Below are positions 34,452 through 45,141 of a DNA stretch of 64,000 nucleotides, in pieces. A program made the translations under genes and the position numbers. Under the pieces are notes generated by a model that saw nothing but the letters and a program-made list of their open reading frames with translations, was not told where the DNA came from and ran no database searches. The stretch's first letter is position 1. Each line of letters opens with the position of its first letter. Origin of the DNA: Gnetum montanum (taxonomy: Eukaryota > Streptophyta > Gnetopsida > Gnetales > Gnetaceae); assembly GCA_015680685.1 (NCBI GenBank), contig MNCI01004113.1:1156689-1220688 (forward strand), given 5' to 3'.

Positions 34452-35216
34452 TGATGGGACACGACATTGCATGGGCTGTGATATTGCGTACCAGTTCTAT
34501 AAATAAGAGGTGGATCTCCCTTGTTTCTCCATCTAGATCTAGACCTTAGCCAAACTCTTGCCATTTTACAATTCCAAAGTTAGAATAATTTCCATGTGCT
34601 CGCAGTAGGAGTCCCAAAGTGAACGGATCTTTATTCAAGTAATTCTGTACCTGAGCACATAATTGTGTATGACAATAAAGATGAACTTTTGGATAAACCT
34701 TGCAGAATATGGAGTAAGCTAAATAGGACTTTAATTATTGTTAAATGTTTAAATGCTTCCTTAAGGACTTAATCTCCCTCAACCCTCAACTCTCATAGTT
34801 AAGTGCATTTAGTACGATTGCTTTGAGCACATGTGTTATGCTTGGTAATCCCAGTAATGAATAGCGTTTGGTAATCCCAGTAGTGTTGCATTGGTTCAGG
34901 GTGTGAACGACAAGTGGGAATGGATACTGATGCTAGGACAATTAAAGCCTAGTTAGTGAAAGTTAGTTACTTAGTCTCTTCACCCTTTCCCCTCTTAGCA
35001 TAGCCGAGAAGAACATAAAAGACATACAAATCATATACCTCAGACTTACTTAACCATACAACTGTGAAAATACAAGTAAGTTTGGGAAGATAGCGACTGA
35101 TTAACCTTAAGTGTTCCATAAGGCGCGTAAGCACTTAGTCCTTGGAGTTCAACCGGATCGCGCGTGTAATGCTCGTATTTGTATGGTTGAGTGTAGGGGT
35201 ACCTCGCCACTCATCA
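34452..35216 (+). mobile_element. 5' LTR (copy 5 of the family)
   Basis: Starts TGATGGG, ends CTCATCA, 765 bp. The palindrome block is reduced to GTGATATTGCG, 15-20 bp shorter than in the 3' LTR. TATA is at 34497-34510 and AATAAAG near 34674. The end GTGTAGGGGTACCTCGCCAC is identical in most family members. Confidence 0.88.
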
Positions 35217-35217
35217 T

Positions 35218-35235
35218 TGGTGCCGTTGCCAGGGA
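35218..35235 (+). promoter_or_regulatory. Primer binding site (tRNA-Asp type)
   Basis: TGGTGCCGTTGCCAGGGA follows the LTR by one base. The Athila-type site complementary to tRNA-Asp is TGGCGCCGTTGCCGGGGA, so two bases differ, both of the C-to-T or G-to-A kind. The copy at 60374 differs at other positions. Confidence 0.85.
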
Positions 35236-35360
35236 CTTAGTTGTTTGTGTGCTAAGTAGAACATAGGAAATTATCCACATCACTGGGAGCTAGAACGAAC
35301 CCTTAGGGTTAATCAGAAGAAAAATTAAACAATGTCAATAGCACACCAAGTAAGACAACA

Positions 35361-38300
35361 ATGTCTTCTTCTTCTCACAAAAGCACTTCACCACCTAGGG
35401 ATCACACTAGAGACAGTCGGTGACATAACATACATAACCAAGAACTGCTAGTTCCTCAACAGTATCAGGTAGTGTATACTCATCACGATGAGTATATACC
35501 CGATTTTACCTTTATCCTCCATCAGGATGAACAACTGCATTGGCAAGACTTGCAAGGTAACATAGTGTTACCCCCAGATCGTGCAGTCCCTAACATGCTC
35601 CTTCGTGCTCTTGCGTAGATAGGCATGATGTAGCTATACGCTAAATAAGCTACATGTGATTACGACACAAGGGATTACCATCCCACAGTGGTGCAACATG
35701 TAAGGGACTCACGACAGGAGAGCTACCATACATCGTTGAAGGGTAAAAGACCCCATAACGTCCCGCACATCCTAAGCGAGATAGGAGATGGTGAACTAGT
35801 TATAATAGGTTCTCCATCAAATGATGTTCCCCCTCCTAATGATGGTGAGGAGGTGAGGTATTAGAACCTACACTCCACGATTCATAACCCTAGTTTTGAT
35901 CCCCATGAGCACCAAGTGTTCAATGAGGGAACACAAACACATGACAAGGACGAGCAATCTGATCGTCATCACGATCGGGGCTGTAACCACCGAAGAGAAG
36001 GTAAGAAACATCGTCATGGTAATGGTTACCCTTCTTCTTCACCTTCATCGCATCATTCACCCTCTCCTTCCACATCAGGACGTAGTCATAAAGAGCCCAA
36101 CTGTGAGGATAAGGGTAAGCAAGATGAGAGACCTCGACGAGAGAATCGAGAGCGAGGATGAGGGCATTCGAGAGAATAAAGGCATGGAAGAAGGGAAAGC
36201 AGGGAACCACGTAGGCATCATAGATGCCATGAAAGAAATGACAATGAAGAACCCCTACTAGAAACTTGGAGTATGTTAGACATTATGGAGGCTGTTAGAA
36301 TACCTACAAGGCACCAGAAAGATAGCCAGATCAAGAGACTAGACATGAATAATATCCCACGGTTTGAGGGGGGATACAATGTTGATTCGCAAAACCACTT
36401 ACAAGAATTCCACGATGCCTATGCCTTGCAAAATATTGAAAATGAGTGGTAGAATTTAAAGTTGTTCCCAAGGACACTCATAAAAGAAGTGAAAAGTTGG
36501 TACTGGTCCTTTGAACCGGAATCCATTAGATGGTGGAGTACGATGCTAGAACTGTTTAACAATAAATACCAAATGTACTCCAGAGTGTCCAACTTGTGTA
36601 AGCAGATCCAAGGATGGAAGCAAGGTAATCATGAACCCTTGGATGCTGCCATGGGCTAATATTATGCATTGCTACATCGTTGCATGGGCCATGGTTACAC
36701 ACAACAGGATCAACTTCGCCATCTCGTAGATGGGCTAAGACATGAAACCAGGAGAACCCTTGGAACATATGCCCAAGGGAGATTATCAGCACTTAGGTCC
36801 CATGATGTTCATATATTTTTGAAGCAAGTAGCTAAGGAAGAAGGTGAGCTACACAAAAGAGAAAGTGCAAAAGAATATAATCGCAATCCTTCCCTCCGAA
36901 AGAAGGGAGTGAGATTCTGTGAGGAGGAGGATGAGTCACCACTCAAAGAGTTGGTGAGTAGGAAATCCTTGTCGCTTTAGAAATTAAAAATAGAAGTGTC
37001 AGCTAAGGTAGATCAAATGTGGGACTCCTTAGACAGTAGATTTGACACTATTTTAAAAATCGTAGAGGAGTCTAAGGAGCAAAGTAGTGGCCATGATAAG
37101 AAAAAGAAGAGGGATTTGGACTATGCACGTAACAAAGGTAAGGGTAAAATAACTATCACTGAAGAGGTTGTGGATTCAGATACAGAAAATGATGGTGGAT
37201 GTGAGATATGTTAATATGACCATCCTAAGGGATGTTGCCCAATAATCTCACATCTACAAGAGTCTGGGGTGTATGCACTCAACCCAAGACTTAACAAACG
37301 GCAAGCACCCCCTCGGTTACCTTATCCCCAAGGTAACCCAAGGTAGTTCCACCAACCGTTAACGTATTATCCAAGTGGAACTCTGCCATAACCTATCAAG
37401 CAACATTGGCAGTGGCAATACCCATAGTCATGGGGGATGCCACCGCCAAGGCAACAATACCCTTACCGACAATCGGATCCATATGGCTATTATGTGCAGC
37501 AGTTGGTTTCTCCAAGTGACTCTATCAGTCACATGACCCCACAATGTCACTACCAAGTTCAGAAGTATTTTAAGACTCCCTCTCCTAGAAGGGACACCCC
37601 ACATGCAAACCATCCTCTGAATCCATCCGCATCTCTTACGCCGATAGTTCCACTACCACCCGCTCCAACGATGCAAGGAGAACTCCCCACTCAATCATAG
37701 CAACTTAATGCTACGAGAGCTGTAAACCTTCAACCCACTATTGGTTCTAACAACCGTACAAAGAGAAGACCTTTCTTTCGAACCAATAGTCCAAACAAGC
37801 TCTCACAACCACAAGCGATTGAGTCTATAACCACTCCTCCATCAAGTAAGGCTTTGGAGCTCCCTTCAAACCAACAACAGAGCTCAACACACACAGTTAT
37901 GTTAACACATACCATCACTGACTAGATAAAGGTGGGCCACCTTCCCAGGAAACTCTCTGATCCCGGAAGTCCCTTAATCTACCTCCAAGTCGCTAGGAAT
38001 GAACCACGTAAGGCTCTTCTTAACTTAGGTTATGGAGTTAACTTAATATCATAAGAAATGTATAAAGCCTGGAACCTGCCTCCACTAAAGAAGAGAAATA
38101 TTCAATTAGAGTTGGCTGAATAGTCCATCATTGTCCCTTTGGAACTTGTGGAGGACGTCGTTACCACTGTGTGTGGTTGGTCATACCCAGCTGATTTCCT
38201 AGTGATAGAAGTCAACAATAACAAAGGGGACTTTCCAATTATAATGGGGAGGGCATGGCTAAGTACTATAAACGCATGCCTAGGAATCCATGATCTTTCC

Positions 38301-38729
38301 CTGGAAATATCTAAGGAAAAATCTTATGGAAAGATTGAGAAGAAGAAAGTTCCATGCATCACATACAGTGATACAGAGGGTGGTGACATACAGGAATGCT
38401 CAGCATCTCTTGCATGCAACTGATGTGCTCAGGAAGTTAACATACAAAAGTGCCTATATGTAGCAACCACACAACAAGAGAACACCTAGTGGTTGACAGC
38501 TAATCAAGAGAGCAACCCACCAATATGCATGAAACTAATTGGGGGAACAACGTGTGCTCACATCAAAAGCATAGATACACTGGAGCATGAGCGTCACCAA
38601 CTTCCAACCCTTAACCTAAAAATATCAATTGGGAGAAGTTGGACACTTCTAAAAAATTCAAAAAAATGCTCATTATTTCAGATCTCTCCCTTTCAATTTA
38701 GTCATGGGGGAGATGGCCACCTATGCTGA
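35361..38729 (+). pseudogene. Gag-protease polyprotein fused in frame to the pol C-terminal tail
   Basis: From ATG 35361 to TGA 38727 one frame of 1,123 codons holds with no net frameshift. It has about 20 internal stops: TAG at 35616, 35631, 35862, 36450, 36978, 37344, 37425, 37698, 37923, 38121 and 38487; TAA at 35646, 36177, 36657, 37212, 37389 and 38052; TGA at 35421, 36159 and 38421. Order: basic Ser/His/Arg-rich N-terminus (35900-36240); gag core with RFEGGYNVD, LKLFPRTLIKEVKSWYWS, ELFNNKYQMYSRVS and LRHETRRTLGTYAQGRL (36360-36790); a knuckle CEIC, then YDHPKGCC (37203-37242); a Pro/Gln-rich spacer (37300-37700); a protease-like part with GYGVNLIS (the usual DxGA is NLGYG) and IIMGRAWLSTINA (38028-38280); then a tail ending SLFQISPFQFSHGGDGHLC, the same end as pol at 4559-4618. 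Gag makes the virus-like particle. No RT or IN is encoded. Confidence 0.85.
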
Positions 38730-40590
38730 TCATTTGTAGCCCTTAGTATCTTTTTAAGTTTTTGTTTTACACATTTTTGTTTTAAAATTTCTTTAAATTT
38801 TCTTGTTTTTTTACAACATCATTCATAATTTTTTGTTTATTTGTGTGTGTGTGTATTTATCCATTTTGTTAAGTTTGTTACCCAATAAGTGCTTCTGATG
38901 ATGGTATGAACTGTATTCTATTGGTTGCTAATGTTTGGTTTTTACCTTTAAGTTATGATGTTGATACTAAGGTATGGTTCTTTTGATATAGTAAGTAATG
39001 AGTCCACTTCATTCGTACATCCATAAAATTCTATGGTCTCTCTTGGCTTGGAACTGTATAGTCACCTTTCCTAATAATAAGAACTATCAACCAATCGGTG
39101 ATTGGGTATTTCTCAAACTAAGGAAGGACTCAAGGATTGAAAAGGGTGTGAATTTAAGGGGATTTGATGCACTTGTGTTGGCCATTCTCTTGGATGCTTG
39201 AATATTTTCTTCTTGAGTTCTCTTACTATTCCGATGTTGCCGCATTATCAGGAAGTTGAGCAAATAAAAATAATAAGTCTTTGCATGGTGTGGTTCTCAC
39301 GCAAAAACATAAAAAAAAATAGTGAGAATTCAAAGCACACCCCTTAGACAAAATAATCATTTGAGCTACAAGCACTGGTTATGGAACTAAAATAAAAATG
39401 TTCCCTCTAACTAAGGCCCTTCTTGTTCCCTACTTTTGCCTCTTTTATTTCATCAGAATAGTGGTGACTCTTTGGTCAAGGCATTCTTGCTACTTCAAGT
39501 GGATGGATGGGTCAAATGTATTAATGCAAAGTCATTGATGTGGTTTGTTTGAGGCCGGATTTGGAATGGGATCTACTAAGTCACATTAACCATTAATACA
39601 CAAGGGGTTGTACACCACCTTGTTCTTGAGATTCTATTCCATTCTCTTCTTTCCATCCTTCTTTCTCAATTTTTCACCTCATTGTCGATTGTATCAATAG
39701 TCTATATTTTGGTGGATGCATTGTTTTCTTTTTGGTAAACTCTTGTGGTTAAGAATTTAACTTTTATTTCCAAATAACATTTCTAGAGCCTACAGACTCT
39801 TTGAATGTGGGATTATCAGGGCATTAAGGGCATGAGCCTACTTTGGGGAGGACCCACTGACATTCCTATTTGGTGCATCCGTTAATTTCTTTCCTTTAAA
39901 CATTGCTGCAATCACCATTTATTTTGTTCATTTCCATCTTTGACATCCATTTCATCAGCGTTGCAGTTGTCTCTTTTTCTCCATCTTTCTTATTCCTTAT
40001 CTTTTTCCATTCTCTCGCTACTAGAGGTTCGCAATTAGTCATGGGGGTCTTGGTCCAATTTTTTCGATTTTTTCCTAACCCCTACACTTTGGGTAGTCAT
40101 CATTAGTATATCTCCAGAATCCGCATCAGCCATACCACAACTCAGCCAATGGACCTTACACTGAGGCAAGGTATCAATTGCATTGTGATTCATTTACCCT
40201 TGCTCATATGCGATTGTGTTGTGTGTGCAGATGGTAATCATACAACAACAGATTGGACCTAGAGGGAACACTTGAAATGGATCAGTGCTGAAGCAGCTAT
40301 GCAAGGAGCAAGATCGATGGTGTGCTTATGGATGGACAATGAAAGGTGAAATCTTGGTGTTGGCAGCAACAGACTTCTTCTCTCTCTCTCTTTCTCTCTC
40401 AGCTACCAAATAAGGCTGGATGTCAATTGTATATAGTGTTTACTCTTGTTGTCATGAACACTAATTTTGTCATGTATTGTAATGATGATCCATTCACATG
40501 TCACCTCATTTACCATTAGTTCCATTCAAATCAATAATCCCATACCTTAACAATATTTTGTAAAGAACTCGAGGATGAGTTTTTATTTAG
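38730..40590 (+). mobile_element. Non-coding 3' region of the element
   Basis: Matches 4621-6499 nearly throughout. The RKDSRIEKGV block recurs (39116-39150), followed by stops where the other copy reads Trp. A GT-rich stretch lies at 38853 and a CT-rich tract at 40375-40400. No env-like frame can be supported. Confidence 0.7.
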
Positions 40591-40601
40591 TCATGGGGGT
40601 A
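40591..40601 (+). promoter_or_regulatory. Polypurine tract
   Basis: TCATGGGGGTA directly before the 3' LTR; same string as at 6500-6510 and 418-428. Confidence 0.7.
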
Positions 40602-41383
40602 TCATGGGATGCGACATCGCATGGGCCGCGATATCGCATATGCGATATCGCAGCTTGTCACCAGTTCTATAAATAAGAGGTGGCTCTCTCTTGTTTCTCC
40701 ATCTAGATCTAGACCTTCAATCTCTTGCCATTTTACCATTCTAGAGTTAGAATAATTTCCATGTGCCCACAGTAGGAGTAACAAAGTAAACAGATCTTTA
40801 TTCGAGTAATTCTGTACCTAAGCACACAATTTTGTAAGGAAATCAAGACAAAATTTTGGATAAACCTTGTAGCATATGGGCTAAGCTAAATAGGACTTTA
40901 ATTATTGTTAAATGTTTAAATGCTTCCTTAAGGACTTAATCTCTCTCAATCCTCAACTCTCATAGTTAAGTGCATTCAGTACGACCGCTTCGAGCACGTG
41001 CGTTACACTTGGTAATCTTAGTAACGAATAGCATTTGGTAATCCCAGTAGCGTTGCATTGGTTCAGGGTGTGAACAGCAAGTGGGAATAGATACTAATGC
41101 TAGGACAATTAAAGCCTAGTTAGTGAAAGTTAGTTACTTAGTCTCTTCACCCTTTCCCCTCTTAGCATAGCCAATAAGAACATAAAAGACATACAAATCA
41201 TATACCTTAGACTTACTTAATCATACAATCGTGACAATACAAGTAAGTTTGGGTAGACAACGACTAATTAACCTTAAGTGTTCCATAAGGCGCGTAAGCA
41301 CTTAGTCCTTGGAGTTCGACCGGATCACATGTGTAACGCTTGTATTCATATGGTTGAGTGTAGGGGTACCTCGCCACTCATCA
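40602..41383 (+). mobile_element. 3' LTR (copy 6 of the family)
   Basis: Starts TCATGGG (TG to TC) and ends CTCATCA, 782 bp. It keeps a fuller promoter: GCGATATCGCATATGCGATATC at 40629-40650 is a perfect palindrome in its centre, with TATA at 40667-40680. AATAAAG has become AATCAAG (near 40838). Followed by GTGAT. Confidence 0.88.
40610..40680 (+). promoter_or_regulatory. LTR promoter: palindromes plus TATA box (copy 6)
   Basis: GCGACATCGC, then CGCGATATCGC and TGCGATATCGC stand in line about 15-20 bp upstream of CTATAAATAAGAGG. Comparable to 451-540. Confidence 0.6.
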
Positions 41384-41388
41384 GTGAT

Positions 41389-42429
41389 CAATACACAGCT
41401 AATGATAAGTGCCCAAATGTTAGACTTTGTCAAGTATCCTACTTAGTCAATCAAATTAGGGAAATTTTGAAGAAAAAATTAGTCTTAACATGTACCAATA
41501 TTGAAGATTTTAATGCAAGAACATGAATTAGTATTCATCAATTCTTAAAATTTGGATTTGTGAGAGACTTTTTTAAAAATAAGCTTAATTTGAAGAAGAT
41601 GTTTCCATCTATTCTTCATACCACCCCATTGGCTAGTATATATTCTGCATACTTTGAATCATTAAGAGATAAGATGAATAATGATAAGAAATGATACTTA
41701 TGAATGATGATGATTATTTACAGTAATAATTTACCAATTATGCTTCCATGCTTATTAAAGATGGGTCAACATGCTTCTTCATTAAGACTTTAGACTATAT
41801 TTGGTATGGTATCTAATTCTTCCAAATTATCAGGCTACTGAAGTTAATTCCTAAGAAGCCAACCAACAAGATCAAGCCTCACCATTCCAAACATGGTTCT
41901 TTGATCATATAGCTATTATGACAAAATTACGACTATAGCCTTAATTGGAGAGATTAATGAAAATCAATGAATTTCTTGACCTTGCTTTTATTTTTTTTCT
42001 TATTCTTCTTTATTTATTTAATTTATATTTCTAAATTAGGTAAGTAAAATATTTCTTAGTAATACAAGTTGGAAAAAAGGATTTATCCTGCCTTCACTTA
42101 GGAAACTAGAGACACAAGATGCATATAGTTTACTTTGGTTTGGATAGGTGATTGATGGTTGGTAGATCTTTAATTTGCCTTTTGTCATTGCCTAGAGATT
42201 AACATGATTAATTTATTTTTCTAAATATTTTTCTTATTTATATTTCAATTGTAGAATACCTAGAAGAACTTTAAAATACTAAATCTCATTCAAAAGGAGA
42301 AATCAAAGAATTAGAACATTAGAGCATGGAGGAAGCATTGGAACATGAAGAAAGATCTTTAATGTGACTCATTCAAGAGTAAATGAAAGCTAAGAAGGGT
42401 AACTTATCATGTTTCCATTTTCAAATGGT
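41389..42429 (+). other. Unrecognised; a broken plus-strand frame, possibly TE-derived
   Basis: The frame reads CDQYTANDKCPNVRLCQVSYL (first Cys from the left flank at 34445 across the insertion) and continues with ISIHQFLKFGFVRDF and FPSILHTTPLASIYSAYFES. It looks protein-like with few stops but I cannot name it; a decayed gag is possible since a repeat tied to a Tat-like LTR follows at 42430. Confidence 0.3.
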
Positions 42430-42680
42430 GTTTTTCCATAACTAGAATGGTGTTGTTATCTAATAACTATTGCAATTATTATAATAAGACTCATTATGAA
42501 AAGGCATGTTATAACAAATAGGCATGTCTTTTAAGGTAATGTTTGGAGGTTTGATTTGATGTATGTATACCTAGTAATTAGAGGTCATGGTAGCATGGAG
42601 TTGTAGAGTTGGTAAAGATGTGTAATGAGTGCTAGGTGAAGTAAGATAGAAAATTTTTGACAATGTTGGATTTCTTCTAA
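42430..42680 (+). repeat. Repeat shared with 25060-25330
   Basis: Same order of motifs as the partner: TTCCATAACTAGAATG, ATGTATGTATACC, CTAGTAATTAGAGGTCATG, GAGTGCTAGGTGAAG. No element body is attached on the right, so it may be a solo or truncated LTR. Confidence 0.6.
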
Positions 42681-44164
42681 AGGATAGGTGCCAAAGGAAG
42701 ATAACCCCAAAGAATCCTTATAGAATGATTTAGATATGCTTATTTTTTTCTATATCTCTTATTAAGAAAATTTCTTTTCATTTCCTTCTATATTTTTCTA
42801 TTATATTCATTACACATAATATCAATTGTTAAATGTATTTGATGTTTGTCATAATACTTGAGAATGAGATGTCACATATATAATAAGTTAATGGAGTAAT
42901 TGTAACTTTGATGCATATGATAACTATAATTTATAATTCTTTCTATAATTACAAGTATTGTAATTCTTACTAATTTCTTATGAATTATCTCAATGATGAA
43001 CAGGGTCATGTTGATCTAATTCATAGATCAGTCCTAATCATAAGCTATTATAGATATTCTATAACTAATATTGATTTTAGTTTTGATAGATCATAATATC
43101 ATCTTTGGCCTTATTATTACTTTATATTAGACTAGATTAACTTTGTAAGAACTTCTTATGTTTTAGTGATGTTGCTTCTTCCTCTTGCAATGCTACAAAT
43201 TTTATATTATTGTAGTGTCTTCTAGCATCATGGGCTCATGATACACTTATGGTACTAGTAGGTAATTTATTATTTCTAATCTTATGTTGGCTAGGCCATT
43301 CTAGGCTTCTTCAATAATCCAAAGCTAAGTTGGTTTAGTTATCTTTAACAACAAATGAACTACTACCATAATTCTATCCTATCTTTCTCTCTTCATAGCC
43401 ACTTCTTTCATAATCCTCTATTCAAGTTTATTGTACTTAATTTTTTCAATCATGTTCTTGATGCACCAAGACTTTTTTTATGTTGGGCATAACTAAGGCT
43501 TCTGATTCTTTTGTCCTTTATGGTCTAAGACTTATGTTTCTCCTCGGGTACAATTTGGAAGAATTGGGAACTTATTTATGACTATTGAGGTAAAAATTAC
43601 TATTTTCACATAACAACTCAGATAAAATAATGCATTTTAATAACCAATAAGAAAAAATTATTAAACATTCATGAAATACTATCCATAATGACAAATGGTC
43701 TAAGTAAAACTCCTAAATTAAATTACTTATGGTTATACAATAAGAGGATAATAAAATAAGATGAAATATGAGAGTAATAGTATAATTATGAAAATGATGA
43801 GTCAAAATGAAAAATGACAAATGAAAGTGATGAAATAGAATAAAAATGCAGAAGAATGATATTATGTATGTATTTAGTTTTTAAATATTTTTGATGAAAT
43901 GATAAATCACATTAGGAAAATCACTATGGAATTAGGTAATAATAGTAACCTTAATTACAGAAAAGGTAAAATATGAAAATAATGTAAATTGATACCATTA
44001 AGAATGATATTAGGTCTAGATCTAATAACAAAGGAAATAGAAATACTAAAAGCATAAACCAAAATCAGATAATGTAGTAAAATAAAGAAGGAAAAATCCC
44101 TAACATTATTTTCAATAGCTATGGAGATATAATGAATAAAATAAAAAAAAAACATCCTCTTTGG
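42681..44164. other. AT-rich stretch, no gene seen
   Basis: No coding motif or clear repeat. The minus-strand frame 43955-44155 is hydrophobic chance sequence. Confidence 0.4.
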
Positions 44165-45141
44165 TGTAGGGGTGGCACCTTAATAGACTCTAATAGGACC
44201 TTATGCATAACTTTGAAGTAGATCTAGCTTAGAAAACAAATTCAGCATAATAAAATAGAGAAAAATATCCTTATATTAAGAAAATTCTTAAAATGCATAG
44301 AAAATACATTAGAGATGAGGAGCCAAGTTAACTCACAACTCTCCCAAGGATCTTAGAGGCTACACTTGTTCCTTCTCAATCCACAATAGCTCACCATGGA
44401 GTCCAAACTCAAGAAAAGACACTTATAAGAGATTCCCTTAGCCTCTATCAAGTGCTCTCCCTTGCCTCTCACTTAATTTCCTTACACAAGATCTCCTCCT
44501 TAAGAGCTCTCTATGTTGCTCTTGGTCTAGGTTAGGTACCGAAAATGGTGAATTACATTAATATTTTTAAGCAACTGGAAGACAAGAAACCTAGAAATAT
44601 TTTCTCAACTCAACTTAAGGTTCTTTAGATGTTTTCCAAGTCTTCTCATCTTTTCTCTAGCTATTTTCATCTTGCTTTGGTTGTTTCTTGAATTGGGATG
44701 GGTGTTTTTGGAAGTTTCCCCATCCATATGGGTCATCTCTGACCTTCCATGATGTCTCTGCAAGAACCTAACTCTTAATTGGGATGGTTATTATTTTTCT
44801 GGGATGTCCCATCTAGTTCCAAGCCATCTTAGATTTTGGTGGAATGTCCCACTTGAGATGTTACCTATATAGTTGGGACATCTTAGCTAGGATGTCCCAT
44901 TTTTTGGTGGGATGTCCTAGTTGCTAGGGCCAAACACAAAAATACTTGTTTTGATGTTTGTAATTGCTGAATGTCTTCAAACAAGCTTCCATAGATCTTG
45001 AAAGCCTCTAAACTCATCAAAATGAGCCCAAAAAACCCCGAAACATGCTAAAACATCCAATAATATTCATCAAGAAATTCAATAGAAGAAGACACAATGC
45101 ATGTAGGGTAGAAGAAAGGGATTGCAAGAGGTGTCCCTACA
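44165..45141 (-). mobile_element. 3' LTR of the minus-strand gypsy element
   Basis: 977 bp, ends TGTAGGG and CCCTACA as written on the plus strand. It aligns along its whole length with 47489-48496, for example CTTATATTAAGAAAATTCTT and CACAATAGCTCACCATGGAG. The purine-rich AAGGATGGAAGAGC on the minus strand next to its start (45142-45165) is a likely polypurine tract. Confidence 0.85.

Larger units (their letters stand above)
34452..41383 (+). mobile_element. Athila-like element with two LTRs, pol deleted in frame (non-autonomous)
   Basis: This is a 6.9-kb element: 5' LTR 34452-35216, primer binding site 35218, Gag-PR polyprotein frame 35361-38729, 1.86-kb non-coding tail, polypurine tract 40591-40601, 3' LTR 40602-41383, target duplication GTGAT. 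RT, RNase H and integrase are absent between the protease and the last residues of pol. The target duplication shows that it inserted as a unit, so the deletion either preceded insertion or happened inside afterwards; the kept frame favours the former. The two LTRs differ by scattered substitutions and a deletion in the palindrome region. Confidence 0.88.

Noticed and set aside
35920-36210. Minus-strand frame of 96 codons
   Set aside because: It is antisense to the basic N-terminal gag region of the plus-strand polyprotein and has no motif of its own.
38714-41383. LTR of 2.7 kb starting after GGGGGAGA at 38706-38713 (and likewise at 4603)
   Set aside because: The LTR start at 40602 is supported by the matching 5' LTR at 34452, the inverted ends and the GTGAT duplication; the upstream 1.9 kb is internal sequence.
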